A stretch of DNA of 64,000 bases, from assembly GCA_050303615.1 (NCBI GenBank), contig JBNLCC010000029.1, positions 1-64,000 on the forward strand, given 5' to 3'. The translations under genes were made by a program, and so were the position numbers. Of the stretch, positions 35,421 to 44,328 are shown in pieces (the first letter of the stretch is position 1; each line of letters begins with the position of its first letter). The notes under the pieces are model-generated. The model was given only the letters and a program-made list of their open reading frames with translations. It made no database searches and was not told the DNA's origin. Origin of the DNA: CAZDXJ01 sp050303615. GTDB taxonomy: Bacteria; Pseudomonadota; Gammaproteobacteria; Methylococcales; Methylomonadaceae.

Positions 35421-36476
35421 ATGGCTGTTCACACTTTACCACAACTGCAACATGCAGCGGGCAGAGAGGACAACATGCTGTCTGTGTCGTTTCGGTTGTT
35501 ATTATGGCTGTATGCCGTTATCCCGGTAAGTTTATTACTGCAGTTATTGGATCATTCCTTTTGGGGAGGGTATCTGCAGCACGCTTTACCGACCAGCCCC
35601 AGAGGGTTTCTACTGTTTCAAATCCTTTTCGGGACACCGCATATCGTTGCCAGCACTATTTTGATAACGACAAATAAGGATTATCTCAACATTTATAAAG
35701 CGAAGATTCTGTGGATGACTCTTGCGCTTGCCTTGTTTTTCGGAATCGGTAGCCAATTTTTATCCTATCGCTCCCTGTACATATTGGTTGCTTCATGGAC
35801 GGTATATCATGTGTTAAAGCAACAACATGGCGTTGCCAGAGGAATTTGCAAATTATCCGGTTGGCGGTTTTATTTGCAGTTATGGTTGAGTATTGCTGCC
35901 GGCATATTGATTTATTTAGGTATTTTTTTGAAAAATAGTTTGCAGCCGGAACAGGCGGAAATGATCAGGCAGATGTCTGCCGTTTTGTGTCTGGTGCTGG
36001 TCGCCAGTACGGTGCTCTGTCAAAGGTCGATAGCTTCGCTATTTGGTAAGGTCTTTTTATGGGCCAATACTTTTTTGGTGTTAAGCAGTTTTTATCTTTA
36101 TTTGCAGCAATATTATTTTTTGGCAATATTGGTGCCCAGATTGGTGCATGATGCAACGGCCTATATTTTCTATGTCACGCATGATTACAACCGGCATCAT
36201 GTTTATCCGCAAAACTTTATTTATCGTTTCGCCAATAGTTTAAAGATAAATATTTTCATCGTGCTGCCGGCTTTATCGTTTGCATTGGCTTATATTTTAC
36301 AGCGATACGGCGACGATTATTTTTATCGGATATTTGACTATCTGTTTGGCGTTGAAATTCATAAAGCGATCACGCTCGGGTTGTTGGGTTATTTGGCGTT
36401 AATGCATTACTACACGGAAGCATTTGCATGGAAAAAAGGATCGCCATTAAGGCAATACATTACTTTTAGTAAATAA
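35421..36476 (+). CDS. Histidine-rich polytopic membrane protein of unknown function
   Basis: A 351-residue integral membrane protein with about eight or nine hydrophobic segments and AAAGGTG before the ATG. Histidines cluster at segment ends: FGTPHIVAS, VYHVLKQQHGVARG, LVPRLVHDATAYIFYVTHDYNRHHVYP and ALMHYYTEAFAWKKGSPLRQYI. Such regularly placed histidines can bind metal inside a membrane, as in membrane di-iron enzymes or the Brp/Blh carotene dioxygenases (GIPHG and HxG motifs), but no known signature matches exactly. It lies alone between two minus-strand units and ends at a long hairpin. The enzyme idea is inference. Confidence 0.75.
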   Translation: MAVHTLPQLQHAAGREDNMLSVSFRLLLWLYAVIPVSLLLQLLDHSFWGGYLQHALPTSPRGFLLFQILFGTPHIVASTILITTNKDYLNIYKAKILWMTLALALFFGIGSQFLSYRSLYILVASWTVYHVLKQQHGVARGICKLSGWRFYLQLWLSIAAGILIYLGIFLKNSLQPEQAEMIRQMSAVLCLVLVASTVLCQRSIASLFGKVFLWANTFLVLSSFYLYLQQYYFLAILVPRLVHDATAYIFYVTHDYNRHHVYPQNFIYRFANSLKINIFIVLPALSFALAYILQRYGDDYFYRIFDYLFGVEIHKAITLGLLGYLALMHYYTEAFAWKKGSPLRQYITFSK

Positions 36477-36518
36477 TAGCCTTGGACCGTAAACGACAAA
36501 CCGCTTCATCTCCCTTAA

Positions 36519-36554
36519 GGCATACCCGCCTGTCATAAAACAGGCGGGTATGCC
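36519..36554. terminator. Long bidirectional hairpin between convergent genes
   Basis: GGCATACCCGCCTGT at 36519-36533 pairs perfectly over 15 bases with ACAGGCGGGTATGCC at 36540-36554 around a CATAAA loop. It sits between the histidine-rich membrane protein gene and dodecin, which converge. There is no T run, so termination would rest on stem strength. Confidence 0.65.
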
Positions 36555-36609
36555 CTTGCAGTTATTCCGCAGATGTTTAAACCGGGGCTGAAAGGGAATG
36601 GTTCAATGA

Positions 36610-36822
36610 TTAATCATCCAGCGTAAAACCTACCTTGATTGTAACCTGCCAGTGCGCAATTTTTCCCTGATCGATGTGGCCGCGGGTTTCGATTACTTCA
36701 AACCAGCGTAAATCGTGCAGAGTTTTAGCTGCCTTGTTGACCGCATTCTCGATGGCTTCCTGTATGCCGACTTGCGAGGAGCCGGTTAACTCTATTTTTT
36801 TATATATATGATCGGACATCAT
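36610..36822 (-). CDS. Dodecin flavin-binding protein
   Basis: A 70-residue dodecin, a small protein that assembles into a hollow dodecamer and stores riboflavin or FMN. The family pattern HIYKKIELTGSSQVGIQEAIENAVNKAAKTLHDLRWFEVIETRGHIDQGKIAHWQVTIKVGF is complete, including the Trp that stacks on flavin. The first ATG (36822) overlaps the murU stop as ATGA; the second Met at 36819 is also possible. Co-translation with murU and amgK is unusual. Confidence 0.95.
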   Translation of the reverse strand: MMSDHIYKKIELTGSSQVGIQEAIENAVNKAAKTLHDLRWFEVIETRGHIDQGKIAHWQVTIKVGFTLDD

Positions 36823-37490
36823 TTTCTCCTCTTGTTGTAAATATCTTCAAGTTCCTCTAAGCGTTGTAGCGTTCCGACATCCATCCAGAACCCGCGATAC
36901 AGTTGTCCGGATATACGGGAGTGCGTCGCAGCTTGACGCAGCAGAGGCCCCAGTGGCGTTTTTCCCGGACTGAGTGTGGAAAATAAATTCGGATGATATA
37001 ATCCTATGCCGCTAAAAGTGTACCGTGTTTGACTGTTTTCCGATATAAGATTTTGTTGTAAACCAAAATCACCTTGCGGATGATGCTCCGGATTGGCAAC
37101 CAGCACCAAATGTGCCAGATCAATTTGTTTTTGCCGCAATTCAATAAAGGGAAAATCGGTAGCAAGATCGCCATTGACTACCAGAAAAGGTTGATCACCT
37201 AGTAACGGAAGCGCCTTGATGATCCCCCCGGCTGTTTCCAAGGCATTGTCACCTTCGTCAGAATATTGAATCGCTGCCCCGAAACGTTGCCCGTTGCCCA
37301 ATACTTTTTTAATCTGCGCACCGAGGTGAGCAATATTGATGACCAGATCTTTAAAACCCGCGTTAACCAGTGCTTCAATGGTATATTCAATCAACGGTTT
37401 CCCGGCAACCGGTAAAAGCGGTTTGGGTATCTGATCAGTTAACGGACGCAGTCTTTCCCCCCGTCCCGCAGCAAGTATCATAGTTTTCAT
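36819..37490 (-). CDS. murU: N-acetylmuramate-1-phosphate uridylyltransferase
   Basis: A 223-residue nucleotidyltransferase with AMILAAGRGERLRPLTDQIPKPLLPVAGKPLIEYTIEAL at its start and VNGDLATDFPF as the metal-binding segment. In Pseudomonas the AmgK-MurU pair turns recycled MurNAc into UDP-MurNAc, bypassing de novo synthesis and fosfomycin action; the gene order here is the same. It overlaps amgK by four bases and dodecin by ATGA. Generic sugar nucleotidyltransferase is the fallback if the context is misleading. Confidence 0.9.
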   Translation of the reverse strand: MKTMILAAGRGERLRPLTDQIPKPLLPVAGKPLIEYTIEALVNAGFKDLVINIAHLGAQIKKVLGNGQRFGAAIQYSDEGDNALETAGGIIKALPLLGDQPFLVVNGDLATDFPFIELRQKQIDLAHLVLVANPEHHPQGDFGLQQNLISENSQTRYTFSGIGLYHPNLFSTLSPGKTPLGPLLRQAATHSRISGQLYRGFWMDVGTLQRLEELEDIYNKRRK

Positions 37491-38488
37491 TGGTTTAGCA
37501 ATGGATTCTGTTGTATTAGTTGCCGAATGAATTGGTTGAATTCGGATAGTTCAGGGTAGAATGCGCTGACGTTATTGACATAATGCATGGTCCGGGGAAT
37601 ATCCTGCAGATAATTGGGTTTATGATCCCGGAGGTGCAGACGGGAAAAAATACCGATCGCTTTCAGATGACGCTGCAAGCCCATTAAATCGAACCAGCGT
37701 TTGAATTGCTGCTCGCTGCATGTGATTAATCCCTGTTGCAGCAGACTATGATAATAATCGTGCACCCATCGGATGACGCAGCTTTCCGGCCAACTTATGT
37801 AACAATCGCGGAGCAAGGAAACCAGATCATAGGTAATCGGCCCGATAACGGCATCTTGAAAATCTATAATACCAGGGGTATCCGTTCCGGCATACATTAA
37901 ATTACGCGAGTGATAATCACGATGAACGCAAACCTTCGGCTGTTCCAGAGCAGAGATAATCAACTGCGACCAGGTTTTTTCAAGTAGTTGCGAAAGGGAT
38001 GTTTCAGGCTGTTGCTTGAGTAACCCGGCTAAGAACCATTCTTCAAATATCGCTAATTCCTTCCTTAACAGTTGTTCGTCATACTCGGGGAGGCTGCAAT
38101 GCTTAATGTCAATATTGCGCTGAATACGCAGCAGTTCAGCCATCGCCGATCGATAAAGGCAGGATTCATTGCCGGAGGGTAAAACATCCAAAAAGCAGCG
38201 CGAACCGAAATCTTCCAGCAACAAAAAGCCCTGGCTGAGATTTTGCTGAAAAATTTTCGGAACATTAATGCCCGCTTGACTGAATAATTTTGCTATTGTT
38301 ACAAATGATCGTATGTTTTCACGGTCAGGCGGCGCATCCATGATAATATGCGTTCCTTGCTGATGTTTTACTCTGAAATAGCGCCTGAAACTGGCATCGC
38401 TCGATGCCGGCGCAAATGAGTTCGGCTGTAATTGTAATTCGTTTTCCAGCCATGCAAGGATTGCTAAAATTCTCCGATCTTCAGCCAT
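37487..38488 (-). CDS. amgK: N-acetylmuramate/N-acetylglucosamine kinase
   Basis: A 333-residue aminoglycoside-phosphotransferase-fold kinase. The catalytic loop is VHRDYHSRNLMY and the metal-binding segment GIIDFQDAVIGPITYDLVSLLRD. AmgK phosphorylates the anomeric carbon of MurNAc or GlcNAc for peptidoglycan recycling. The context (murU downstream with ATGA overlap, lptD divergent upstream) matches the Pseudomonas arrangement. The ATG at 38488 is preferred to an upstream TTG at 38497. The 219-base region to lptD would hold promoters for both directions. Confidence 0.9.
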   Translation of the reverse strand: MAEDRRILAILAWLENELQLQPNSFAPASSDASFRRYFRVKHQQGTHIIMDAPPDRENIRSFVTIAKLFSQAGINVPKIFQQNLSQGFLLLEDFGSRCFLDVLPSGNESCLYRSAMAELLRIQRNIDIKHCSLPEYDEQLLRKELAIFEEWFLAGLLKQQPETSLSQLLEKTWSQLIISALEQPKVCVHRDYHSRNLMYAGTDTPGIIDFQDAVIGPITYDLVSLLRDCYISWPESCVIRWVHDYYHSLLQQGLITCSEQQFKRWFDLMGLQRHLKAIGIFSRLHLRDHKPNYLQDIPRTMHYVNNVSAFYPELSEFNQFIRQLIQQNPLLNQ

Positions 38489-38707
38489 AATACGCAAAGG
38501 TTATACCAGTGCTTTGAGCATCGGGTGACAAGGTAGTATTACCGTGTTTTATCCGGGGGTGTGCGTCCTCTTGGATACGGGACGGTGACAGTTTTAAAGT
38601 CATGCTCGAATCTGTTATTAACGACTGAGTGAATTAAGGTAAAATAAAAAACCGGCATTCTATTCGATTTTGAACCTATTAGACCATAAGAAACTAAAAC
38701 CAACTTT

Positions 38708-41530
38708 ATGTTTTGCCGTTATTCGCTGTTTTTTTTCTTAAATTTATATTCTTTTATCAGTTTTGCCGAAACCTCAGAGTGGAATTGCAGCCAGGATCAG
38801 AACGGTCAATGGTCATGTTTAACACCGAATAAACCGCTGGAAAAACAACTCGAAGAACAAATTACTCCGCAATCCGCCGATCCAGATTCCGCCACCGCCA
38901 TACCGGGGCGGCCCAAAGATATGTTGAGTGATCAGGACATTGAAACCGGTAAACAAGAAACCGGCGATATAGCAACGCCGGCTCCGGAAAGCACTGAAAC
39001 AGCTCTCTATCTAAAACCGGAGGAGGCCGGTCCGAATATACAAACGCAGCCTGCTCAGGACCAACAAGCTTGGTCCGAACCGGTTACTGATGCGGAGATT
39101 ACTATAGCACAAACACCTCCGATTCCTATGCCGGCGCCGGTACAGCCCTCTCAAACATCAAAAAAGTCAGGGTGGAATTGTAAAGTAGGTGTGGAGCAGG
39201 GGACCTGGGATTGTAATCTGGTCGGTACCGATCCCAAAGGACAGGCCAAAATAATGGACGAAGGTGTCGGACATTTCAGTTGGCTGGAACCGGCGTTTGA
39301 CTTACAGCAGGAACAGAGCTTCGATGTATTAAAGGCGGAGTTGAAATATGATCCCTGGGCAAACTGCACATTATTGCTCGGTGCGCAACCTGATTTTGTT
39401 TCGGAAAAAGAGATAAGGGACAGGTCGCCGCTGGATGTCGGTGCCGATTATACCGAAATTTTCGATAATGAAATTGCCAGTTTTTCCGGGAATGTGCACT
39501 TACGGCGGGCGGACCAGCATGTCTCTGCAAATCGTGCAACCTATGACGCCGTTTCAAAAACTCTGGATTTACAGGGAAATGTAATCTATAGCGATGAAGC
39601 GCTTTCGGCATTCAGTGAAAACGCTTTGTTGGAGTTAGATTCAGATCAGGCCAGATTGCGTAAGGCGCTATTTATTTCTCCGGTAACACCGTTGCGCGGT
39701 AGTGCCGAGGTGGCTTATCGCGAAAGTGCGGTCTTGAACCATTTCAAGGAGGTCGCCTATACCAGCTGTAAACCCGGAAATCAGGATTGGGTGATGCATG
39801 CTTCACGTCTGAAAATGAATAAACAGACCGGTAAGGGTGCCGTAAAACATGCCTGGCTTGAATTCAAAGGCGTGCCGGTTTTTTATCTGCCTTATTTGTC
39901 CTTCCCTTTGGATGATCGCAGGCAGTCCGGTTTACTGACGCCTTCTTTTGGAAGTACCGAGCGTAACGGAGTAGATATCAATATCCCTTTTTATTGGAAC
40001 ATTGCTCCGAATTATGATGCGACAGTTTGGGCACGCTACCTATCTAAGCGGGGAGGCATGTTTGGCGGGGATTTTCGGTATTTGAACAAAATGACAAAAG
40101 GAGCGGTTGAATTTGAAGTGCTGCCTTATGACAGTGAAAAAGAAAAAACCCGTTGGCAGGGAAGGTTGAAAAATAGCACGGTATTTACCAGCCAGCTCAG
40201 ATCCGATTTCGATATAAACTATGTTTCCGATGAAGATTATTTTGAAGATTTGGGTAATAGCCTGAGTATTTTCAACCGGCGGCACTTATATAGTTTTGCC
40301 GATGTGGTTTACAGCCGGCCGGGGGTGTTCTTATCAACCAGAGCCGATAATTATCAAGTCATCGATAAAACCATCTCCGACTTCGACAAACCCTATCGCA
40401 GGCTGCCGCAAGTGCTGCTGAATTTAAACCACTCATTCGGTTTCATGCCTTTGGACATGAACATGGACAATGAGTTTGTTTATTTTGAGCACAGCGATAA
40501 GGTAAATGCCCAACGGGTTAATGTCAAACCTTCGGTTAGTATTCCAATCAAAGCGCCGGGTTATTTTGTCAATCCGAAAATCAGTGTACAGCATACCCAA
40601 TACTGGCTTCAGGATCAGGACCAAGGTGTGCCCAGCAGTATTTCTCGTACTCTGCCGATTGCTTCAATTGACAGCGGCATGATTTTCGAACGGGATTTTT
40701 TATTCGGTGATTCGAGCTTTTTACACACCATAGAGCCGCGCTTGTTTTATTTATATATACCCTATACCAATCAGGATGACATACCGTTATTTGATACGTC
40801 GGAGTACGACTTCACCTTTAGCCAGTTATTCCGTCAGAACCGCTTTAACGGACCGGACCGGATTCAAGACGCCAATCAATTAACCGCGGCATTGACAACA
40901 CGTCTGATAGATTCCGATTCAGGTATTCAGCGCCTGAATTTCAGTGTGGGCAATATCATTTATTTTCGGGATCGTGAGGTGCAGTTGAATGCGACCGATG
41001 CAGTTCAAACCAACCGATTTTCCAATCTGATTTCGGAACTTACCGCTCAGATTACGGACGAATTACTGTTTCGTGCCGGCATACAGTGGAATCCGGATGA
41101 AAATAACATTGATCGCGGCAATGTCGCGCTCAGATATCGAAACAAGCTGAATCACATTGTTAATCTGGGTTATCGGTATCGTGTGGACAATCAGACGCGA
41201 GACACAGTCATTAACCAAAGTGATATGTCGTTTTTGTTGCCGATCTATAATAATTGGAACATTATCGGACGTTGGCAGTATTCTATTCTGCACGGTTTAA
41301 CGGTAGACAGCTTTATCGGTCTGGAAAAAGAAAGTTGTTGCTGGCGTTTCCGTATTTTAGGAAGACGTTTCGTCAATAATGTTGAAACCATCGATCTTTC
41401 TCAAGAGGAAGGTCAAGCGGAAACCGCTTTTTTTGTGCAATTGGAATTAAAAGGCATGACCAGTATCGGTTCGAATGTAGAAAAATTCCTCGAAAGGAAT
41501 ATGTATGGTTATCGAATCCCTAAACAATAA
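38708..41530 (+). CDS. lptD: LPS-assembly outer-membrane protein
   Basis: A 940-residue LptD that inserts lipopolysaccharide into the outer leaflet together with LptE. After a signal peptide (to about residue 20) there is a Pro/Glu/Thr-rich region of about 130 residues flanked by two similar cysteine motifs, W25-N-C27...W-S-C37 and W156-N-C158...W-D-C169. The OstA/LptA-like jellyroll lies near residues 215-350 (FSGNVHLRRADQHVSANRATYD), followed by the barrel. The adjacent Cys877-Cys878 (KESCCWRF) are the conserved pair used in the interdomain disulfides. It begins the lptD-surA unit, the standard order. Confidence 0.96.
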   Translation: MFCRYSLFFFLNLYSFISFAETSEWNCSQDQNGQWSCLTPNKPLEKQLEEQITPQSADPDSATAIPGRPKDMLSDQDIETGKQETGDIATPAPESTETALYLKPEEAGPNIQTQPAQDQQAWSEPVTDAEITIAQTPPIPMPAPVQPSQTSKKSGWNCKVGVEQGTWDCNLVGTDPKGQAKIMDEGVGHFSWLEPAFDLQQEQSFDVLKAELKYDPWANCTLLLGAQPDFVSEKEIRDRSPLDVGADYTEIFDNEIASFSGNVHLRRADQHVSANRATYDAVSKTLDLQGNVIYSDEALSAFSENALLELDSDQARLRKALFISPVTPLRGSAEVAYRESAVLNHFKEVAYTSCKPGNQDWVMHASRLKMNKQTGKGAVKHAWLEFKGVPVFYLPYLSFPLDDRRQSGLLTPSFGSTERNGVDINIPFYWNIAPNYDATVWARYLSKRGGMFGGDFRYLNKMTKGAVEFEVLPYDSEKEKTRWQGRLKNSTVFTSQLRSDFDINYVSDEDYFEDLGNSLSIFNRRHLYSFADVVYSRPGVFLSTRADNYQVIDKTISDFDKPYRRLPQVLLNLNHSFGFMPLDMNMDNEFVYFEHSDKVNAQRVNVKPSVSIPIKAPGYFVNPKISVQHTQYWLQDQDQGVPSSISRTLPIASIDSGMIFERDFLFGDSSFLHTIEPRLFYLYIPYTNQDDIPLFDTSEYDFTFSQLFRQNRFNGPDRIQDANQLTAALTTRLIDSDSGIQRLNFSVGNIIYFRDREVQLNATDAVQTNRFSNLISELTAQITDELLFRAGIQWNPDENNIDRGNVALRYRNKLNHIVNLGYRYRVDNQTRDTVINQSDMSFLLPIYNNWNIIGRWQYSILHGLTVDSFIGLEKESCCWRFRILGRRFVNNVETIDLSQEEGQAETAFFVQLELKGMTSIGSNVEKFLERNMYGYRIPKQ

Positions 41531-41545
41531 GTAGTACGGTATAAA

Positions 41546-42856
41546 ATGATCAAGAAAGCAATATTCAGTTCATATCTGGCAGTATTTCTGGGAGTCAGTT
41601 TTCTTACTGTCGCTCCAACGGTCGGGGCTGAATATTTGGATAGTATTGTAGCCGTTGTGGAAGATGATGTGATTCTGGATAGCGAGCTGCGAAATGAAGT
41701 GGCAATTGTCAGGCAAAAAATATTAGCGAGCGATATGATGATGCCGCCGGATAATATTTTGTACAAGCAGGTGCTGGAACGTTTGATAATCGCCAAGTTA
41801 CAACGCTTGCTGGCGGAAAGATCCGGTATCCGCATCACCGACGAAATGCTCAATGCTTCGCTGATAGACATCGCTTCGCAAAACGGGATGAACCTGGAGC
41901 AGTTCCGCGCCGAACTGGAAAACCAGGGAATGGATTATCAGGAATTTACCGAAAATGTGCGCAATGAAATTATTATCAATCAGTTACGCGGACGTGAAAT
42001 TGGTGAACGTATCAAAGTAACGGATCGCGAGGTTGAGCACTTTATGGAAACGCAAGGGAAAGCGGGGGGGGACAACATTCAATACCATTTGGGGCATATT
42101 TTAGTTTCGGTCCCTGAAGGTGCCTCTGCTTCGGAGATTCAGCAGTCAAGGAAAAAAGCCGAACAAATTGTAAGCGAGCTAAGAGCCGGACAGGATTTCC
42201 AACAGAAAGCGGTAAACGTTTCCGATGGCGGGCAGGCATTAAAAGGCGGCGATTTGGGTTGGCGCAGTAAAGCTCAAATGCCTACGATCTTTGTCGATGA
42301 AGTGGAAACAATGCAGCAAGGCACGGTATCCGACCCGATCCGCAGCCCCAGCGGCTACCATATTATAAAGATGCTTGAAATTAAGGGTGCGGGTGCAGGT
42401 AAGCACATGGTAACCCAGACAAAAGTCAGGCATATTCTGATTAAAACCAATGAACTGGTCGATGATGATGAAGCCAAGCGGCAACTGACCGTTTTGAAAG
42501 AGCGAATTGTCGATGGCGATGACTTCGCAAACTTGGCCAGGGCTCATTCCGATGATCCGGGTTCTGCATTGAAAGGCGGCGATCTGGGCTGGGTTGCGCC
42601 GGGAGCTTTAGTGGCACCTTTCGAAACGAGTATGGACGAACTGCAGATAGGGGAAATTGGTGAGCCGGTGCAGACTCAGTTTGGGTGGCATTTGATACAA
42701 GTTCTGGATCGTCAACAAAGGGATAACAGTGAAGAGTTCAAAAAGAATTTGGCACGTGACGAAATCAGAAAACGCAAAATTGAAGAAGAAACCGAGTTGT
42801 GGTTGCGTAGGTTACGGGATGAAGCTTATGTCGATATACGCATAAGAGGTTTATAA
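41546..42856 (+). CDS. surA: Periplasmic chaperone and peptidyl-prolyl isomerase
   Basis: A 436-residue SurA that helps fold outer-membrane proteins such as LptD. A signal peptide (SSYLAVFLGVSFLTVAPTVGA) precedes the N-terminal chaperone domain (LDSIVAVVEDDVILDSELRNEV), then two parvulin domains (YHLGHILVSVPEGAS...GGDLGWRSKAQMPTIF and VRHILIKTNELVDDDEAKRQ...GGDLGWVAPGALVAPFE) and a C-terminal helix. Length is normal. It follows lptD by 15 bases. The pdxA gene usual behind surA is absent; an RNA-binding-domain gene follows instead. Confidence 0.97.
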   Translation: MIKKAIFSSYLAVFLGVSFLTVAPTVGAEYLDSIVAVVEDDVILDSELRNEVAIVRQKILASDMMMPPDNILYKQVLERLIIAKLQRLLAERSGIRITDEMLNASLIDIASQNGMNLEQFRAELENQGMDYQEFTENVRNEIIINQLRGREIGERIKVTDREVEHFMETQGKAGGDNIQYHLGHILVSVPEGASASEIQQSRKKAEQIVSELRAGQDFQQKAVNVSDGGQALKGGDLGWRSKAQMPTIFVDEVETMQQGTVSDPIRSPSGYHIIKMLEIKGAGAGKHMVTQTKVRHILIKTNELVDDDEAKRQLTVLKERIVDGDDFANLARAHSDDPGSALKGGDLGWVAPGALVAPFETSMDELQIGEIGEPVQTQFGWHLIQVLDRQQRDNSEEFKKNLARDEIRKRKIEEETELWLRRLRDEAYVDIRIRGL

Positions 42857-42877
42857 TTTGATTAAATTAATCAAATT
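42855..42877. repeat. AT-rich hairpin at the surA stop
   Basis: AATTTGATTA at 42855-42864 and TAATCAAATT at 42868-42877 pair perfectly around a three-base loop, starting within the surA stop codon. It may weaken transcription or stabilise the 3' end. There is no T run. Confidence 0.45.
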
Positions 42878-42886
42878 CCACCCTGT

Positions 42887-43513
42887 ATGAAATACAAAAA
42901 AGCCGAACATAACAATTTTTCACATCTTGAAAAAAAATTAAAGAACAGGCTAAAAAAAGTAATAACGGAACAGGATCTGAGTGCTTACCGTTCCATGATG
43001 GCGCAAATATCGGCAGATATGGACATTGACCCTTTGGATTGTGCCGCAGCAATCGCTTATTTGCATCAGAGTGCCGGGTATCATGGAAATCAATTAGCTG
43101 TCAATGAAGTTAACGCCGTTAACAGGGCAAAAATTGCTGCAGAACCGAAAATGGTTCGCTACCGAATGGAAGTCGGCCGCAAACATCGCGTGGCGGTGGA
43201 TGAATTGAAGAAAATGTTGGTGGAGGAAACAGGGGTCGATATTAAAAATATTGGTTATATCGATATCCATAACCATTACACCTTGATAAAACTTCCCGAA
43301 GGCATGCCGGCTGACATTTTTAACCATTTAAAGTCGGTAAAAATGAACCAGCAGCCGTTAAGTATTAAACGCTTGGGCGGGAAAAACAAACCTATCAGAA
43401 GTGAGAAAACACAAACCCAGGGGAGGAGACGAAATGCCCAGTCTCCCGCTAAAACAGCCGCACTTCAAGAATCGTCGGTCCGAACCATAATCGAACCCAT
43501 CAAACCGTCCTGA
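42887..43513 (+). CDS. Stand-alone DbpA-type RNA-binding domain protein
   Basis: A 208-residue protein without a helicase core. Residues 89-165 (RYRMEVGRKHRVAVDELKKMLVEETGVDIKNIGYIDIHNHYTLIKLPEGMP...) match the DbpA/CsdA C-terminal RNA-binding domain, an RRM-like fold. Residues 29-61 (EQDLSAYRSMMAQISADMDIDPLDCAAAIAYLHQ) resemble the segment just before that domain in DeaD/CsdA helicases. The last 40 residues are basic and disordered. It looks like the tail of a DEAD-box helicase expressed on its own, perhaps a regulator or RNA chaperone. It lies 30 bases after surA. I see no helicase remnant upstream. Confidence 0.8.
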   Translation: MKYKKAEHNNFSHLEKKLKNRLKKVITEQDLSAYRSMMAQISADMDIDPLDCAAAIAYLHQSAGYHGNQLAVNEVNAVNRAKIAAEPKMVRYRMEVGRKHRVAVDELKKMLVEETGVDIKNIGYIDIHNHYTLIKLPEGMPADIFNHLKSVKMNQQPLSIKRLGGKNKPIRSEKTQTQGRRRNAQSPAKTAALQESSVRTIIEPIKPS

Positions 43514-43570
43514 TTCAGCGCCAGTGGAAAAGCGTACAGAACATGACACATGGCGTTTAATTCGCACAAG

Positions 43571-44200
43571 TCAGTTGACAAATGGATTGGTTCTCTGTTC
43601 TTCGCCAAAAGTAGATATCGGACCGTGTCCGGGAATAAAAAGGGTGTCTTCGCCAAGGGGCCATAATTTATTGCGGATCGAATCAATTAATTGGTGGAAA
43701 TCGCCTTTAGGAAAATCCGTTCTTCCGATAGAACCTTTGAAAAGGACGTCTCCAACCAGCGCAAGCCGGCTATGTTTATGATAAAAAACAACATGGCCCG
43801 GCGTATGTCCGGGGCAATGAATGACCTCCAGTATTTGTTCACCGAATTGCACTTTATTGCCATCATGCAGCCAATAATCCGGGGTAAATGCGTCGCAGGG
43901 CGGAAAGCCGAAATTCCTGCATTGCGAGGGTAATGCTTCAATCCAGAATTGATCGTCATGATGCGGTCCCTCTACTGTCGCGTTAAATATTCTAACCAAC
44001 TCCGCAGTCGCTCCGATATGGTCCAGATGTCCGTGGGTGAGAAAAATCTTTTCCAAAGAGGCGTCGCTTTGTTCTAATGCCGCTATGAGCAAGTCTACAT
44101 CTCCGCCCGGGTCCACTAGGGCCGCCCGGTTGGTAAGTTCGCAGATTAACATGGTGCAGTTTTGCTGATAGGGGGTGACGGGAATAATGTTGTATTTCAT
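43571..44200 (-). CDS. YcbL/glyoxalase II-like metallo-beta-lactamase-fold hydrolase
   Basis: A 209-residue MBL-fold hydrolase. The metal motif T-H56-G-H58-L-D60-H61 is complete, with HCPGHTPGHVVFY and GDVLFKGSIGRTDFPKGD further on, and the C-terminal PGHGPISTFGEE. This is the short YcbL type lacking the extra helical domain of full glyoxalase II; it may hydrolyse S-lactoylglutathione or similar thioesters. The ATG at 44200 (MKYNIIPVTPYQQNC) matches the family start; an upstream in-frame start at 44233 adds an unlikely leader. It converges with the RNA-binding-domain gene. Confidence 0.9.
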   Translation of the reverse strand: MKYNIIPVTPYQQNCTMLICELTNRAALVDPGGDVDLLIAALEQSDASLEKIFLTHGHLDHIGATAELVRIFNATVEGPHHDDQFWIEALPSQCRNFGFPPCDAFTPDYWLHDGNKVQFGEQILEVIHCPGHTPGHVVFYHKHSRLALVGDVLFKGSIGRTDFPKGDFHQLIDSIRNKLWPLGEDTLFIPGHGPISTFGEEQRTNPFVN

Positions 44201-44328
44201 CGCAGAGCCGGTATAGTAAAAAAACAATTTCAACCGTCACTATAGCACTTAACAATGAAAATTGTGGTTCGTTTCCGAATTGGTGCGGATAAAACCCTAT
44301 TACAACAATACCTGATGTTCAATAGCCT

